Part shown: in pieces, positions 35,597-42,872 of the stretch | How positions within the stretch are numbered: position 1 is the stretch's first letter | Layout of the letters: each line of letters begins with the position of its first letter | Assembly (NCBI RefSeq): GCF_001463745.1 | Contig: NZ_BBWJ01000017.1 | Location: 38,259-102,258 of the forward strand | Origin: Aureimonas sp. AU22 | Lineage (GTDB): Bacteria > Pseudomonadota > Alphaproteobacteria > Rhizobiales > Rhizobiaceae | Direction of reading: 5' to 3' | DNA: 64,000 nucleotides | Made by a program: the position numbers and the translations under genes | Notes under the pieces: generated by a model | Told to the model about the DNA's origin: nothing | Database searches by the model: none | What the model saw: the letters and a program-made list of their open reading frames with translations, nothing else

Positions 35597-36502
35597 TCAG
35601 CCCGCGACAAACCGGCTGGCGAGCCCGAACGGTCCTTCGGGGACGACCAGCCGCCGTTCCATCAAGCTTTCCAAGTGGGCGAGCACCGAGAGACCCGCCG
35701 CTCCATGCAGCCGCCGATCGGTGGTGTGGTAGATCGCCGCCACGATCTCGGGCACGGTCGAGAGCCCGGCGCGAACCTTCTCCAGGATCGCGCTCTCGCG
35801 CATGCGCCGATGCGTGCGAAGGGCACGCACGAAGGTCGCCGGGTTTTCGACGGGACCGCCGTGACCCGGCAGGTATCGCCGATCGGACCGTGCGGCGAGG
35901 CGCTCGAGCGAACGCATGAAATCGGCCATCGAACCATCGGGCGGCGCCACCACGCTGGTGGCCCAGGCCATCACATGGTCGCCCGAAAACAGAACGCCGC
36001 GATCCTCCAGCGCGAACGCCATGTGGTTCCCGGTATGGCCCGGTGTATGGATCCCCCGCACCGTCGTTTCGCCAAGACGCAGCTCGCCGTCGTCATCCAA
36101 CGCGATGTCGGGTTCGAACGCGAAGTCCGATGCCGCGTCGAGGAGGTTGATCTCGCCTTCGAAGAGCGGGCGCGAGATCCGGTGCGGCCCCTGCGCGACG
36201 AGGGGCGCGTCCACCATCCCCGCGAGGCGCGGGGCGAGCGCCGAATGGTCGAGATGGGTATGCGTCACGAGCACCGCGTCCACGGGACGTCCGGCGATCG
36301 TGGCGAGAATGGTCGCGAGGTGCGTGGGTTCCTCTGGTCCCGGATCGACGACCACGAGGCGTTCGCGACCCACGACATAGGTGTTGGTGCCGTGGAATGT
36401 CATCGGTCCAGCGTTGGGCGCCGTCAGGCGCAGGATGCCGGATTCGACCGGGACGGCCTCGCCGTGACGAGGGTCGAATCGCTTGTCGAGGTCGAGGCTC
36501 AT
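35597..36502 (-). CDS. Metallo-beta-lactamase-fold hydrolase (LACTB2-like)
   Basis: A 301-residue MBL-superfamily enzyme. The zinc motif HTHLDH is at 81-86, followed by HTPGHTGNH, the bridging Asp in FSGDHVMAW, and PGHGGPV with the late His. A C-terminal winged-helix-like tail (about 235-300) contains MRESAILEKVRAGLST, as in LACTB2-like members. These include endoribonucleases and thioester hydrolases, so the substrate is open. It is divergent from trhO with 66 bases between the starts. Confidence 0.9.
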   Translation of the reverse strand: MSLDLDKRFDPRHGEAVPVESGILRLTAPNAGPMTFHGTNTYVVGRERLVVVDPGPEEPTHLATILATIAGRPVDAVLVTHTHLDHSALAPRLAGMVDAPLVAQGPHRISRPLFEGEINLLDAASDFAFEPDIALDDDGELRLGETTVRGIHTPGHTGNHMAFALEDRGVLFSGDHVMAWATSVVAPPDGSMADFMRSLERLAARSDRRYLPGHGGPVENPATFVRALRTHRRMRESAILEKVRAGLSTVPEIVAAIYHTTDRRLHGAAGLSVLAHLESLMERRLVVPEGPFGLASRFVAG

Positions 36503-36568
36503 GCAGGCTTCCGTTCGCGGATCGGCGTGACTTGGCCATCCGACCAGCTTCGAGATATAGCGGCATCC

Positions 36569-37465
36569 ATGACCTGGACCATTGCCGCGCTCTACCGCTT
36601 CGTGTCCGTCGCCGACCCGGCGGCGTTGCGCGAGGAACTGCTGGAACTCTGCAAGCGCGAGGGCGTCTGCGGGACGATCCTGATCGCGCCCGAGGGCGTC
36701 AACGGCACCATTGCGGGTTCCGCGGATGCGATCGATGCTGTTCTGGATCGGCTCGATCGCGTCGTCGCGATCCGCCTCGGCGAAGTGAAGTTCTCAGAGG
36801 CAACCGAACGGCCGTTCGGGCGGCTGCGCATCCGGGTTCGGCCGGAGATTATCACCATGCGCGCGCCGGAAGCCGACCCGACGCGGCAGGTGGGGACCTA
36901 TGTGGAACCCGAGGACTGGAATGCGCTGATCGCCGATCCCGATACGCTCGTTCTCGATACCCGCAACGCATACGAGACGCGCGTCGGCACGTTCGCTCAT
37001 GCGGTGGATCCGGGCATCGACAGGTTCACGCAGTTCAAGGATTTTGCCGCACGCGACCTCGATCCGAGCCGTCACAAGCGGATCGCGATGTTCTGCACCG
37101 GCGGCATCCGCTGCGAGAAGGCTTCGAGCTACCTCCTGGCCCACGGGTTCGAGGATGTGCGCCATCTGAAGGGCGGCATCCTCAAGTACCTGGAGACGGT
37201 TCCGCAGCCCGAGAGTCTCTGGCAGGGCGACTGCTACGTCTTCGACAACCGCACGGCGGTCGGCGCCGCCGTGCTTCCAGCGGACTGGGCGGCATGCTTC
37301 GGCTGCGGCAGCCCACTTTCGCCGGACGATCGCATGGAGCCGACCTTCGAGGAAGGCGTTTCCTGCCCGCACTGTGCGCCGAGGCTGACGGAGGAGCGGC
37401 GTCTGCGATTGCGCCAGCGCCATATCCAGTTGACGGGTGTGGAAAACCAGCCACGAGATCCTTAA
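36569..37465 (+). CDS. trhO: tRNA uridine 5-hydroxylase (rhodanese family)
   Basis: A 298-residue YceA/TrhO-type rhodanese. TrhO forms 5-hydroxyuridine at position 34 of several tRNAs. Domains in order are an acylphosphatase-like N-terminal domain (about 1-100, GVNGTIAGS), a rhodanese domain (115-212) with the catalytic Cys176 in MFCTGGIRCEK, and a C-terminal zinc-binding-like tail with Cys243/Cys246 and Cys266/Cys269. The ATG at 36569 is the natural start. The downstream gene begins 76 bases later, behind a palindrome. Confidence 0.93.
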   Translation: MTWTIAALYRFVSVADPAALREELLELCKREGVCGTILIAPEGVNGTIAGSADAIDAVLDRLDRVVAIRLGEVKFSEATERPFGRLRIRVRPEIITMRAPEADPTRQVGTYVEPEDWNALIADPDTLVLDTRNAYETRVGTFAHAVDPGIDRFTQFKDFAARDLDPSRHKRIAMFCTGGIRCEKASSYLLAHGFEDVRHLKGGILKYLETVPQPESLWQGDCYVFDNRTAVGAAVLPADWAACFGCGSPLSPDDRMEPTFEEGVSCPHCAPRLTEERRLRLRQRHIQLTGVENQPRDP

Positions 37466-37499
37466 GCGATCTTCACCGCATCGCAACAAAATCCGTATT

Positions 37500-37509
37500 G
37501 AAACGTTTC
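37500..37509. promoter_or_regulatory. Palindromic GAAACGTTTC, LacI-family-like operator
   Basis: A perfect ten-base palindrome with a central CG, in the context TTGAAACGTTTCGAT, lies 33 bases before the GTG of the next gene. LacI/GalR-family regulators typically bind such sites. No LacI-type regulator gene is in the window, so the assignment is only by resemblance. Confidence 0.35.
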
Positions 37510-37541
37510 GATCGCAATGCCTCCGCAACAGGAGATTCGTC

Positions 37542-37940
37542 GTGCAAGCGTTTCGCAATCGCAAGGTTCATTTGGCAGGCCTCGCGGGCGTCAGCCTCAC
37601 GGCTTCAGCGCTTCTTATTCGTGATCTCGATGCCAGTGGACTCTACGGTCCGTCCGGGACCGCCAACACGCTGATCGAGGACATGCGCTCTCACTTGCCG
37701 ACGCCGCAGTCGGATGGTTCGATCCTCGAAAGCGTGGTCTTCGACGGGCGCAAGCTCAGCCTCGAGTTCGTCGCCGACGAACGGGTCGATCTGCATCTCC
37801 TTCGCGACAGCGAGCGCGACGAGCGGTGCGGTCTGTGGCGTTCCGCCCTCCGCCGCGGCGAGGTGCAGGAAGTCGAGTATCGCTATCGGCAGGCGGGCGC
37901 CGCGTCGTCGACGCATCTGAACGCGGCGATCTGCGGATAA
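37542..37940 (+). CDS. Small exported protein of unknown function
   Basis: A 132-residue product starting at the GTG at 37542, which has GGAGA six bases upstream. The N-terminus is basic (VQAFRNRK) followed by a hydrophobic segment (about 9-26) that could be a signal peptide or membrane anchor. The rest is a compact soluble domain with two cysteines (ERCGLW and AICG) and a basic, aromatic RRGEVQEVEYRYRQ strand. I do not recognise the family. Codon use resembles the neighbours. It lies between trhO and the convergent DEAD-box gene, behind a palindromic site. Confidence 0.6.
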   Translation: MQAFRNRKVHLAGLAGVSLTASALLIRDLDASGLYGPSGTANTLIEDMRSHLPTPQSDGSILESVVFDGRKLSLEFVADERVDLHLLRDSERDERCGLWRSALRRGEVQEVEYRYRQAGAASSTHLNAAICG

Positions 37941-37992
37941 CTCCGCCGTTCCGGTCCGGCCGGGCGAACCCAGCCGGACCGGAACGATCGGC

Positions 37993-39792
37993 CTATTCGG
38001 GACGACGCGGCTTTCCAGCGCCCTTGCCCTTGAACTTCTTCGGACCCTGACGCGGCGCATCGCCATCCCCGCGACGCACGAACGCCTTCTGCGCACGAGG
38101 CGGGCGTCCGGCCTTGCCGCCGCCGTCCCGATCCCGGCCAGCCGGGGGAGCACCCCCTTCGAGGCGCGTCACCGTGATATCGTCATCGCTGCCCTGCGCT
38201 GCCGATGCGAAACGCTCCGCCGCGTCGGCACGGATCTCGACCTTGGTCTCCTTGTCGAAGATCCGGATGGCGCCGATGTCGTCGCGCGTCACCTTTCCAC
38301 GGCGGCACAGCAGCGGCAGCAGCCATTTGGGATCGGCGTTGTTGCGACGACCGATGTCGAGATGGAACCAGACGGCCGGTCCCATTGCGTGGCGATTGCC
38401 GCCGCCCTCTTCGCGCTCGCCGTCCCGGCGCTGACGAGGCTCCGCGGCGGACTTGCGGCCCGACTTGTCGTCGCGCCCCGGACCGGGATCGTAGATGTCC
38501 TCGGGTGCCGGTAGCTTCTGGCGGTACAGGCGTGCGAAGGCGGAGGCGATCTCCATGGGGGAGAAGCGCTCCGTGAGAGCGCCGGCCGTCGCCAGATCGT
38601 CGTCGCCCGCTTCTTCGGTGAAGAGGGGATCGGTCATCAGACGCTCGCGATCGAGGGCGCGGATCTCGTCGGCCGAGGGCGGTGCACCCCAGACCGGTCG
38701 GATCTTGGCGTCCGTCAGAAGGCGGTCGGCCTTGCGACGGCGCGACAGAGGTACCAGCAGCACGGACACGCCCTTGCGTCCCGCGCGACCGGTGCGTCCG
38801 CTGCGATGCTGCAGCGTTTCCGCGTCGTTCGGGAGTTCGGCATGGATCACCAGCCCGAGATTGGGCAGGTCGATGCCGCGCGCCGCAACGTCGGTCGCCA
38901 CGCACACGCGCGACCGGCCGTCGCGAAGCGCCTGCAGCGCCTGGTTGCGTTCCGCCTGACCGAGCTCGCCCGAAAGCGATACGGCGCCGAAGCCGCGATC
39001 CAGAAGGCCGGTATGGAGATGGCGCACCTGCTCGCGCGTGTTGCAGAACACGATCGCGGTCGGCGACTCGGCCTGACGCAAAAGGTTCACCACCGCGTGC
39101 TCGATCTCGGTCGGGGCGACGCGGATCGCGCGGTACTCGATGTCCGAGTGGCTGGACGCCTGGGTCGCGACCTCGATGCGCAGCGCGTTCGTCTGATACC
39201 GCTTCGTCAGCGCGACGATGGGCTTGGGCAGCGTCGCAGAGAACAAGAGGGTACGCCGCTCGGCGGGCGTCGCCTCCAAGATGAACTCGAGATCCTCACG
39301 GAAACCGAGATTGAGCATCTCGTCCGCTTCGTCGAGCACCGCGACCTGAAGGTCCTGGCTGCGCAGGTTGCCCCGTTCGAGGTGGTCCCGGAGCCGTCCG
39401 GGTGTGCCGACCACGAGATGCGCGCCGCGCGCCAGTGCGCGCTGCTCGGTGCGCGCGTCCATACCGCCGACGCAGGTGACGATGCGCGCGCCCGCCTCGG
39501 CGAACAGCCAGATGAGCTCGGAACTGACCTGCATGGCCAGTTCCCGGGTCGGCGCGATCACGAGCCCGAGCGGCGCACCGGCCTCGGGAAGCGTGTCGCG
39601 GCCGGTGAGGAGCGTCTCGCCCATGGCAATGCCGTAGGCGACCGTCTTGCCCGAGCCGGTCTGGGCGGAAACCAGAAGATCGCGATCCGCCGAGGCGGCT
39701 TCCGCCACCTTCATCTGCACAGGAGTCGGGTCGCGGTAATCACGGCTTTCGAGAGCCCGAGCGAGGGCCGGGTGAATGGGAGGAAAGGCCAA
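37993..39792 (-). CDS. DEAD-box RNA helicase with DbpA-type RNA-binding domain
   Basis: A 599-residue ATP-dependent RNA helicase. It contains the Q motif (PTPVQ), Walker A AQTGSGKT (43-50), PTRELA, GTPGRL, DEAD (154-157), SAT, and HRSGRTGRAGR of motif VI. A DbpA-like RNA-binding domain follows (about 470-545, AVWFHLDIGRRNNADPKWLLPLL). The C-terminus is a long Arg/Gly/Lys-rich disordered tail. It probably acts in ribosome assembly or cold-shock RNA remodelling. The TTG at 39792 is chosen: AAGGA lies eight bases upstream and homology starts at LAFPPIHPAL; the upstream open frame has no similarity. Confidence 0.92.
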   Translation of the reverse strand: MAFPPIHPALARALESRDYRDPTPVQMKVAEAASADRDLLVSAQTGSGKTVAYGIAMGETLLTGRDTLPEAGAPLGLVIAPTRELAMQVSSELIWLFAEAGARIVTCVGGMDARTEQRALARGAHLVVGTPGRLRDHLERGNLRSQDLQVAVLDEADEMLNLGFREDLEFILEATPAERRTLLFSATLPKPIVALTKRYQTNALRIEVATQASSHSDIEYRAIRVAPTEIEHAVVNLLRQAESPTAIVFCNTREQVRHLHTGLLDRGFGAVSLSGELGQAERNQALQALRDGRSRVCVATDVAARGIDLPNLGLVIHAELPNDAETLQHRSGRTGRAGRKGVSVLLVPLSRRRKADRLLTDAKIRPVWGAPPSADEIRALDRERLMTDPLFTEEAGDDDLATAGALTERFSPMEIASAFARLYRQKLPAPEDIYDPGPGRDDKSGRKSAAEPRQRRDGEREEGGGNRHAMGPAVWFHLDIGRRNNADPKWLLPLLCRRGKVTRDDIGAIRIFDKETKVEIRADAAERFASAAQGSDDDITVTRLEGGAPPAGRDRDGGGKAGRPPRAQKAFVRRGDGDAPRQGPKKFKGKGAGKPRRPE

Positions 39793-39987
39793 GCGGATCG
39801 TCCTTGGAATGTTCGGCCCTTGCGGGCACGGCCTTCGCGTCGGGAGCGATGCCGAAGGAGGAGAAGCCCTCGCGCCGAGTGGGACGGCTGCCGACGGGCG
39901 TGAAACAGAAAGAACGGCGGCTCGCGAATGCAGGGCCACCGTTGGAATGAATACGCTATAGTGACTTGCTCGCGGAAAGGCGAGGGG

Positions 39988-40293
39988 TCAGCGTTCGCCC
40001 GGTCCGGACTTCCTCGGCCGTCGCCGCCGGCCCCAGCGGACATCCGCACGGCGCCGCCAGCGGCGAACGAACGCGAGATCGATCGAAAGGATCAGCAGAC
40101 CCAGCGGCAGCATCCAGACGCCGAGAATCGGTAGGAAGGCGAAGCAACCGCCGATGATGAAGGCGACACCCACGCCAATGCGCGCAAGACGGTTCGCCGG
40201 AAGCCCGAACTTGCGCCCGAACAGATGAACCGTATGTCCGCGCAGTCGAAAGAACTCGCGCCGTTTCGCTGCCGTATCGTCCACGCTTCCCAT
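39988..40293 (-). CDS. Small membrane protein with C-terminal basic tail
   Basis: A 101-residue protein from the ATG at 40293. Two hydrophobic segments (about 32-50 and 54-72) include FAFLPILGVWMLPLGLLILS, a pattern I know from small alphaproteobacterial membrane proteins of unknown function. A strongly basic C-terminus (RRWRRRADVRWGRRRRPRKS) follows. Most of the frame upstream of 40293 is not supported. It is on the same strand as the DEAD-box gene, with 195 bases between. Confidence 0.6.
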   Translation of the reverse strand: MGSVDDTAAKRREFFRLRGHTVHLFGRKFGLPANRLARIGVGVAFIIGGCFAFLPILGVWMLPLGLLILSIDLAFVRRWRRRADVRWGRRRRPRKSGPGER

Positions 40294-40459
40294 CGGTCTC
40301 GGGTTGATCCACCGTTGCGGTTGGATGTGATGGTTCCTCCCCTCGGGGACAACCACGACCGAAGCGAGGCGCGGAAGATTTTTTTCCAGAATGCGGCAGG
40401 GCCACTTGGCAAATCGCCAGCCCGTGGGTATACGCACCCTCGTTCGCAGGGCGAACTTT

Positions 40460-40534
40460 TCCCCGGTAGCTCAGTGGTAGAGCAATCGACTGTTAATCGA
40501 TCGGTCGCTGGTTCGAATCCGGCCCGGGGAGCCA
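40460..40534 (+). tRNA. tRNA-Asn (GTT)
   Basis: A 75-base tRNA including a genome-encoded CCA. Acceptor TCCCCGG pairs with CCGGGGA, and the D arm is GCTC/GAGC. The anticodon stem ATCGA/TCGAT encloses the loop CTGTTAA with anticodon GTT at 40492-40494. The T arm is GCTGG TTCGAAT CCGGC, and the discriminator is G. Confidence 0.97.
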
Positions 40535-40600
40535 CCAGACAATTTCCGCAAAGCTTTGCCGGTACGATCGGCCCCCATGCGTATCACGCGGGTGCTTTGA

Positions 40601-40639
40601 TTCGGGCTGCGTCGGCGTGATGCCGACAGGCAGCCCGAA
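40601..40639. terminator. Large nested hairpin between tRNA-Asn and the DUF3563 gene
   Basis: TTCGGGCTGC pairs with GCAGCCCGAA, and inside it GTCGGC pairs with GCCGAC around GTGAT, giving 16 base pairs interrupted only by an AG bulge. It lies 66 bases after tRNA-Asn and 18 bases after the end of the leftward DUF3563 gene, so it could end transcription in both directions. No T-tract is visible on either strand. Confidence 0.55.
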
Positions 40640-40657
40640 CCTTGTTCCACCATCGTC

Positions 40658-40816
40658 TCAGAACGTATAGCGCTTGTCGTGGAAGCGACCCGCGTCGATC
40701 TCGCGCTCACGGCGTTCGAGGTCGGCGTGCGACGTCGATTCGTTGAGGTAGGCGATGGCGCGGTCCTTCGCGCTCGGTGCGCGAAGAGCCTCACGCAGAC
40801 GTCGAGCGATGCTCAT
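40658..40816 (-). CDS. DUF3563-like short protein
   Basis: A 52-residue frame from ATG 40816 to TGA, with AAAGGA seven bases upstream. The sequence is highly charged and fully helical in appearance: MSIARRLREAL start, a central DRAIAYLNESTSHADLERR segment and a C-terminal DAGRFHDKRYTF. The SHADLERRERE block resembles the short DUF3563 proteins of proteobacteria, which have no assigned function. The start lies just downstream of an eight-base inverted repeat that could be an operator. Confidence 0.75.
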   Translation of the reverse strand: MSIARRLREALRAPSAKDRAIAYLNESTSHADLERREREIDAGRFHDKRYTF

Positions 40817-40825
40817 AGTCTTGTC

Positions 40826-40847
40826 CTTTCAGTTGGTTGACTGAAAG
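40826..40847 (-). promoter_or_regulatory. Inverted repeat upstream of the DUF3563 gene
   Basis: CTTTCAGT and ACTGAAAG form a perfect eight-base inverted repeat separated by six bases, ten bases before the ATG and overlapping the ribosome-binding site. It could be a repressor operator or an RNA hairpin that hides the ribosome-binding site. Confidence 0.4.
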
Positions 40848-41049
40848 AAAGATGCGCCTTCCCCGCGATTGGTGCAATGCAACATTCTGCACGGCCGCTA
40901 TGCGATTCGCGCACGGCGCGTTTTGTCGCCCGAAGATTTTATGTCAAAACCAAGACAGACCTGAGTTTCGTGGATTGCCAACCGCTGCGTGTCTCATAAA
41001 CTCCTTGCCAACGGACGTTCCGCTAAGAAGGACGCCATACGGGGAGGGG

Positions 41050-41175
41050 ATGATGAAGCAGTCGACGGGGCCGCTCAGCGCGGCACAGGGCATCACATTG
41101 GGCTGTCTGTTCTCGAGTGTGATCTGGCTCGGGTGCTTGAACGTTCTTCTCCTGAGCCAGCATCTCCGCTTCTGA
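41050..41175 (+). CDS. Very small predicted membrane protein
   Basis: A 41-residue open frame with an excellent ribosome-binding site (GGGGAGGGG) directly before two adjacent ATGs at 41050 and 41053; the second has the better spacing. The product has a hydrophilic start (MKQSTGPLSAAQG) and one membrane helix (about 15-36, ending LNVLLLSQHLRF). No family is recognised. The supporting evidence is the strong translation signal, the TM profile and the tight convergence with the response regulator gene (12-base gap). Confidence 0.5.
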   Translation: MMKQSTGPLSAAQGITLGCLFSSVIWLGCLNVLLLSQHLRF

Positions 41176-41187
41176 GCGCGTCAGGGC

Positions 41188-41571
41188 TCACGCGGGATAT
41201 CGCCGACGATCGGGACGCTGCGTGAGAGCTTGCAACGCCTCGATCACGTGCTCGAACTCGACCGGTTTGGCAAACACCGGCACGTCGCGAAAACGCGCCG
41301 CGACGAGCGAGGTGTCATAGGCCGTCAGAAACACGAAGGGCACGCCGCGACGCACCAAGTCGTAAGCGACGGGGTAGCTCATCTCGCCGCCCAGATTGAC
41401 GTCCATGAGCGCCGCGTCGATCTGCGGGATGCGCGCGATGAGGGCGATGGACTCCTCGATCGTGCCCGTCGGTCCGATCACGGTCGCGCCCGCATCCTCG
41501 AGACGTTCGGCAAGCGGACGCGCGAGCAGGAAATCGTCTTCGACCAGCAGGATCTGTTTGTTCTGAAGCAT
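41188..41571 (-). CDS. Single-domain response regulator
   Basis: A 127-residue receiver domain without an output domain. It has the acidic pocket LLVEDDF (Glu11-Asp12-Asp13), the phospho-acceptor Asp57 in LMDVNLGG, the conserved Thr in VFLTAYD and Lys in FAKPVE. Receiver-only proteins of this type in rhizobia often act in phosphorelay or stress signalling. No histidine kinase gene is adjacent. ATG 41571 is chosen; a longer upstream frame lacks homology. A short inverted repeat GGCGAC/GTCGCC (41602-41617) lies about 30 bases upstream of the start. Confidence 0.88.
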   Translation of the reverse strand: MLQNKQILLVEDDFLLARPLAERLEDAGATVIGPTGTIEESIALIARIPQIDAALMDVNLGGEMSYPVAYDLVRRGVPFVFLTAYDTSLVAARFRDVPVFAKPVEFEHVIEALQALTQRPDRRRYPA

Positions 41572-41778
41572 GGGACCGTCACAGGGGCTTGGGGATCGCG
41601 AGGCGACCGGTGTCGCCGACGCAAACGCATCGAGGTCTTGTTCGGTTCGACCGGTGAGGGAACACGGAAGCTCGCTCGGCCGAAAGGCGGTTCCGCGTGA
41701 AGCCATGGCCGCGTGTCCCAAATGGCATCCGCGGGGCTTGCGCAACGTCCTGCGTATCAGTAGGTAGCGCGTCGTTGA

Positions 41779-41852
41779 GGCCTCGTGGCGGAGTGGTTAC
41801 GCAGAGGACTGCAAATCCTTGCACGGGGGTTCGATTCCCTCCGAGGCCTCCA
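41779..41852 (+). tRNA. tRNA-Cys (GCA)
   Basis: A 74-base tRNA with encoded CCA. Acceptor GGCCTCG pairs with CGAGGCC, the anticodon stem AGGA/TCCT encloses CTGCAAA with anticodon GCA at 41811-41813, the T loop is TTCGATT and the discriminator is T. The features are canonical for bacterial tRNA-Cys. Confidence 0.97.
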
Positions 41853-41994
41853 TCGCCAAACCGGGCCGTCGGCCCATTCCCCGTCAGATCCCGTCGTTAG
41901 GCTTGCGTTCGCATGACGCGGGGGCGCGCTTGCGCTTGTCAGCGACAGGAGCGGCGAATATGGGATGGGCCAAGCAATCGATCCGAGGCATGAC

Positions 41995-42645
41995 ATGGAT
42001 TTCGCTGCCGCCCGCGTGAAGATGGTCGACAACCAGATTCGCACGACCGACGTGACGTCGCACGAGACTCTGCGCGCGTTCCTGAGCGTGCCTCGCGAGG
42101 TCTTCGTGCCGCAGGAGCGCAAGGCGCTGGCCTACATCGACAGCGACATCCCGGTCGGCCACGGGCGTTTCCTGATCTCGCCATCGCCGCTGGCGAAGAT
42201 GATCCAACTCGCCGAGATCGGCTCGCAGGACGTCGTCTTGGATGTCGGTTGCGCCACCGGATATTCCTCCGCCGTGCTCGCCCATCTCGCCGGTTCGATC
42301 GTGGCGCTCGAGGAGAACGCCGAGCTCGCTGCGCAAGCCGGCGCCGCCTTCGATTCGCTCGGCATCGTCAACGCCGCGGTCGTGACCGGTCCTCTCAAGG
42401 ACGGCTGGCCGGGCGAGGCTCCATACGATGTGATCCTGTTCCAGGGTTCGGTGGAAGCTCTGCCGAAGGTGCATCTCGACCAGCTCAAGGATCGCGGCCG
42501 CCTCGTGGTGGTGGAGCGCTCCGGCGCGTCCGGCATGGCCAAGCTCTACACGAAGGAAGACGGAATCGTTTCCGATCGGTTCGCCTTCAACTGCCATATT
42601 CCGGCGCTTCCGGGCTTTGCCAAGCCGCGCGAGTTCGTATTCTGA
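41995..42645 (+). CDS. Protein-L-isoaspartate O-methyltransferase-like protein
   Basis: A 216-residue SAM-dependent methyltransferase of the PCM family. The N-terminus MDFAAARVKMVDNQIRTTDV and the PREVFVP segment are typical. The SAM-binding motif I is VLDVGCATGYSSAVLA (about 82-97). Some residues of classical PCM are changed (CATGY for GTGSGY, and FQGSVEALP). It lies upstream of tolC as in other rhizobia; its role there is unknown. A second PCM gene is at 63173. ATG 41995 chosen; a longer frame to 41965 exists. Confidence 0.9.
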   Translation: MDFAAARVKMVDNQIRTTDVTSHETLRAFLSVPREVFVPQERKALAYIDSDIPVGHGRFLISPSPLAKMIQLAEIGSQDVVLDVGCATGYSSAVLAHLAGSIVALEENAELAAQAGAAFDSLGIVNAAVVTGPLKDGWPGEAPYDVILFQGSVEALPKVHLDQLKDRGRLVVVERSGASGMAKLYTKEDGIVSDRFAFNCHIPALPGFAKPREFVF

Positions 42646-42872
42646 TCCGTGGGAGCGGCGACCGGCTTCCGTTGCCGCCCGCCACCCGTTACATTCGCCA
42701 AGTGTTTTAGCCGCGCCACACCCCGACGGCAAAAGCCTGTGGGCATGGTCAAGCAGGCTGGCATACGGACATTGTTCGGTGCATGTCCTTGTCGATAAGG
42801 TTCGGGCGAGGTCCGTCTGCGCCTCTCGTGTGCCGGCGTGCTTGGCATACGTCCGATTTCGGAGAATGCACC

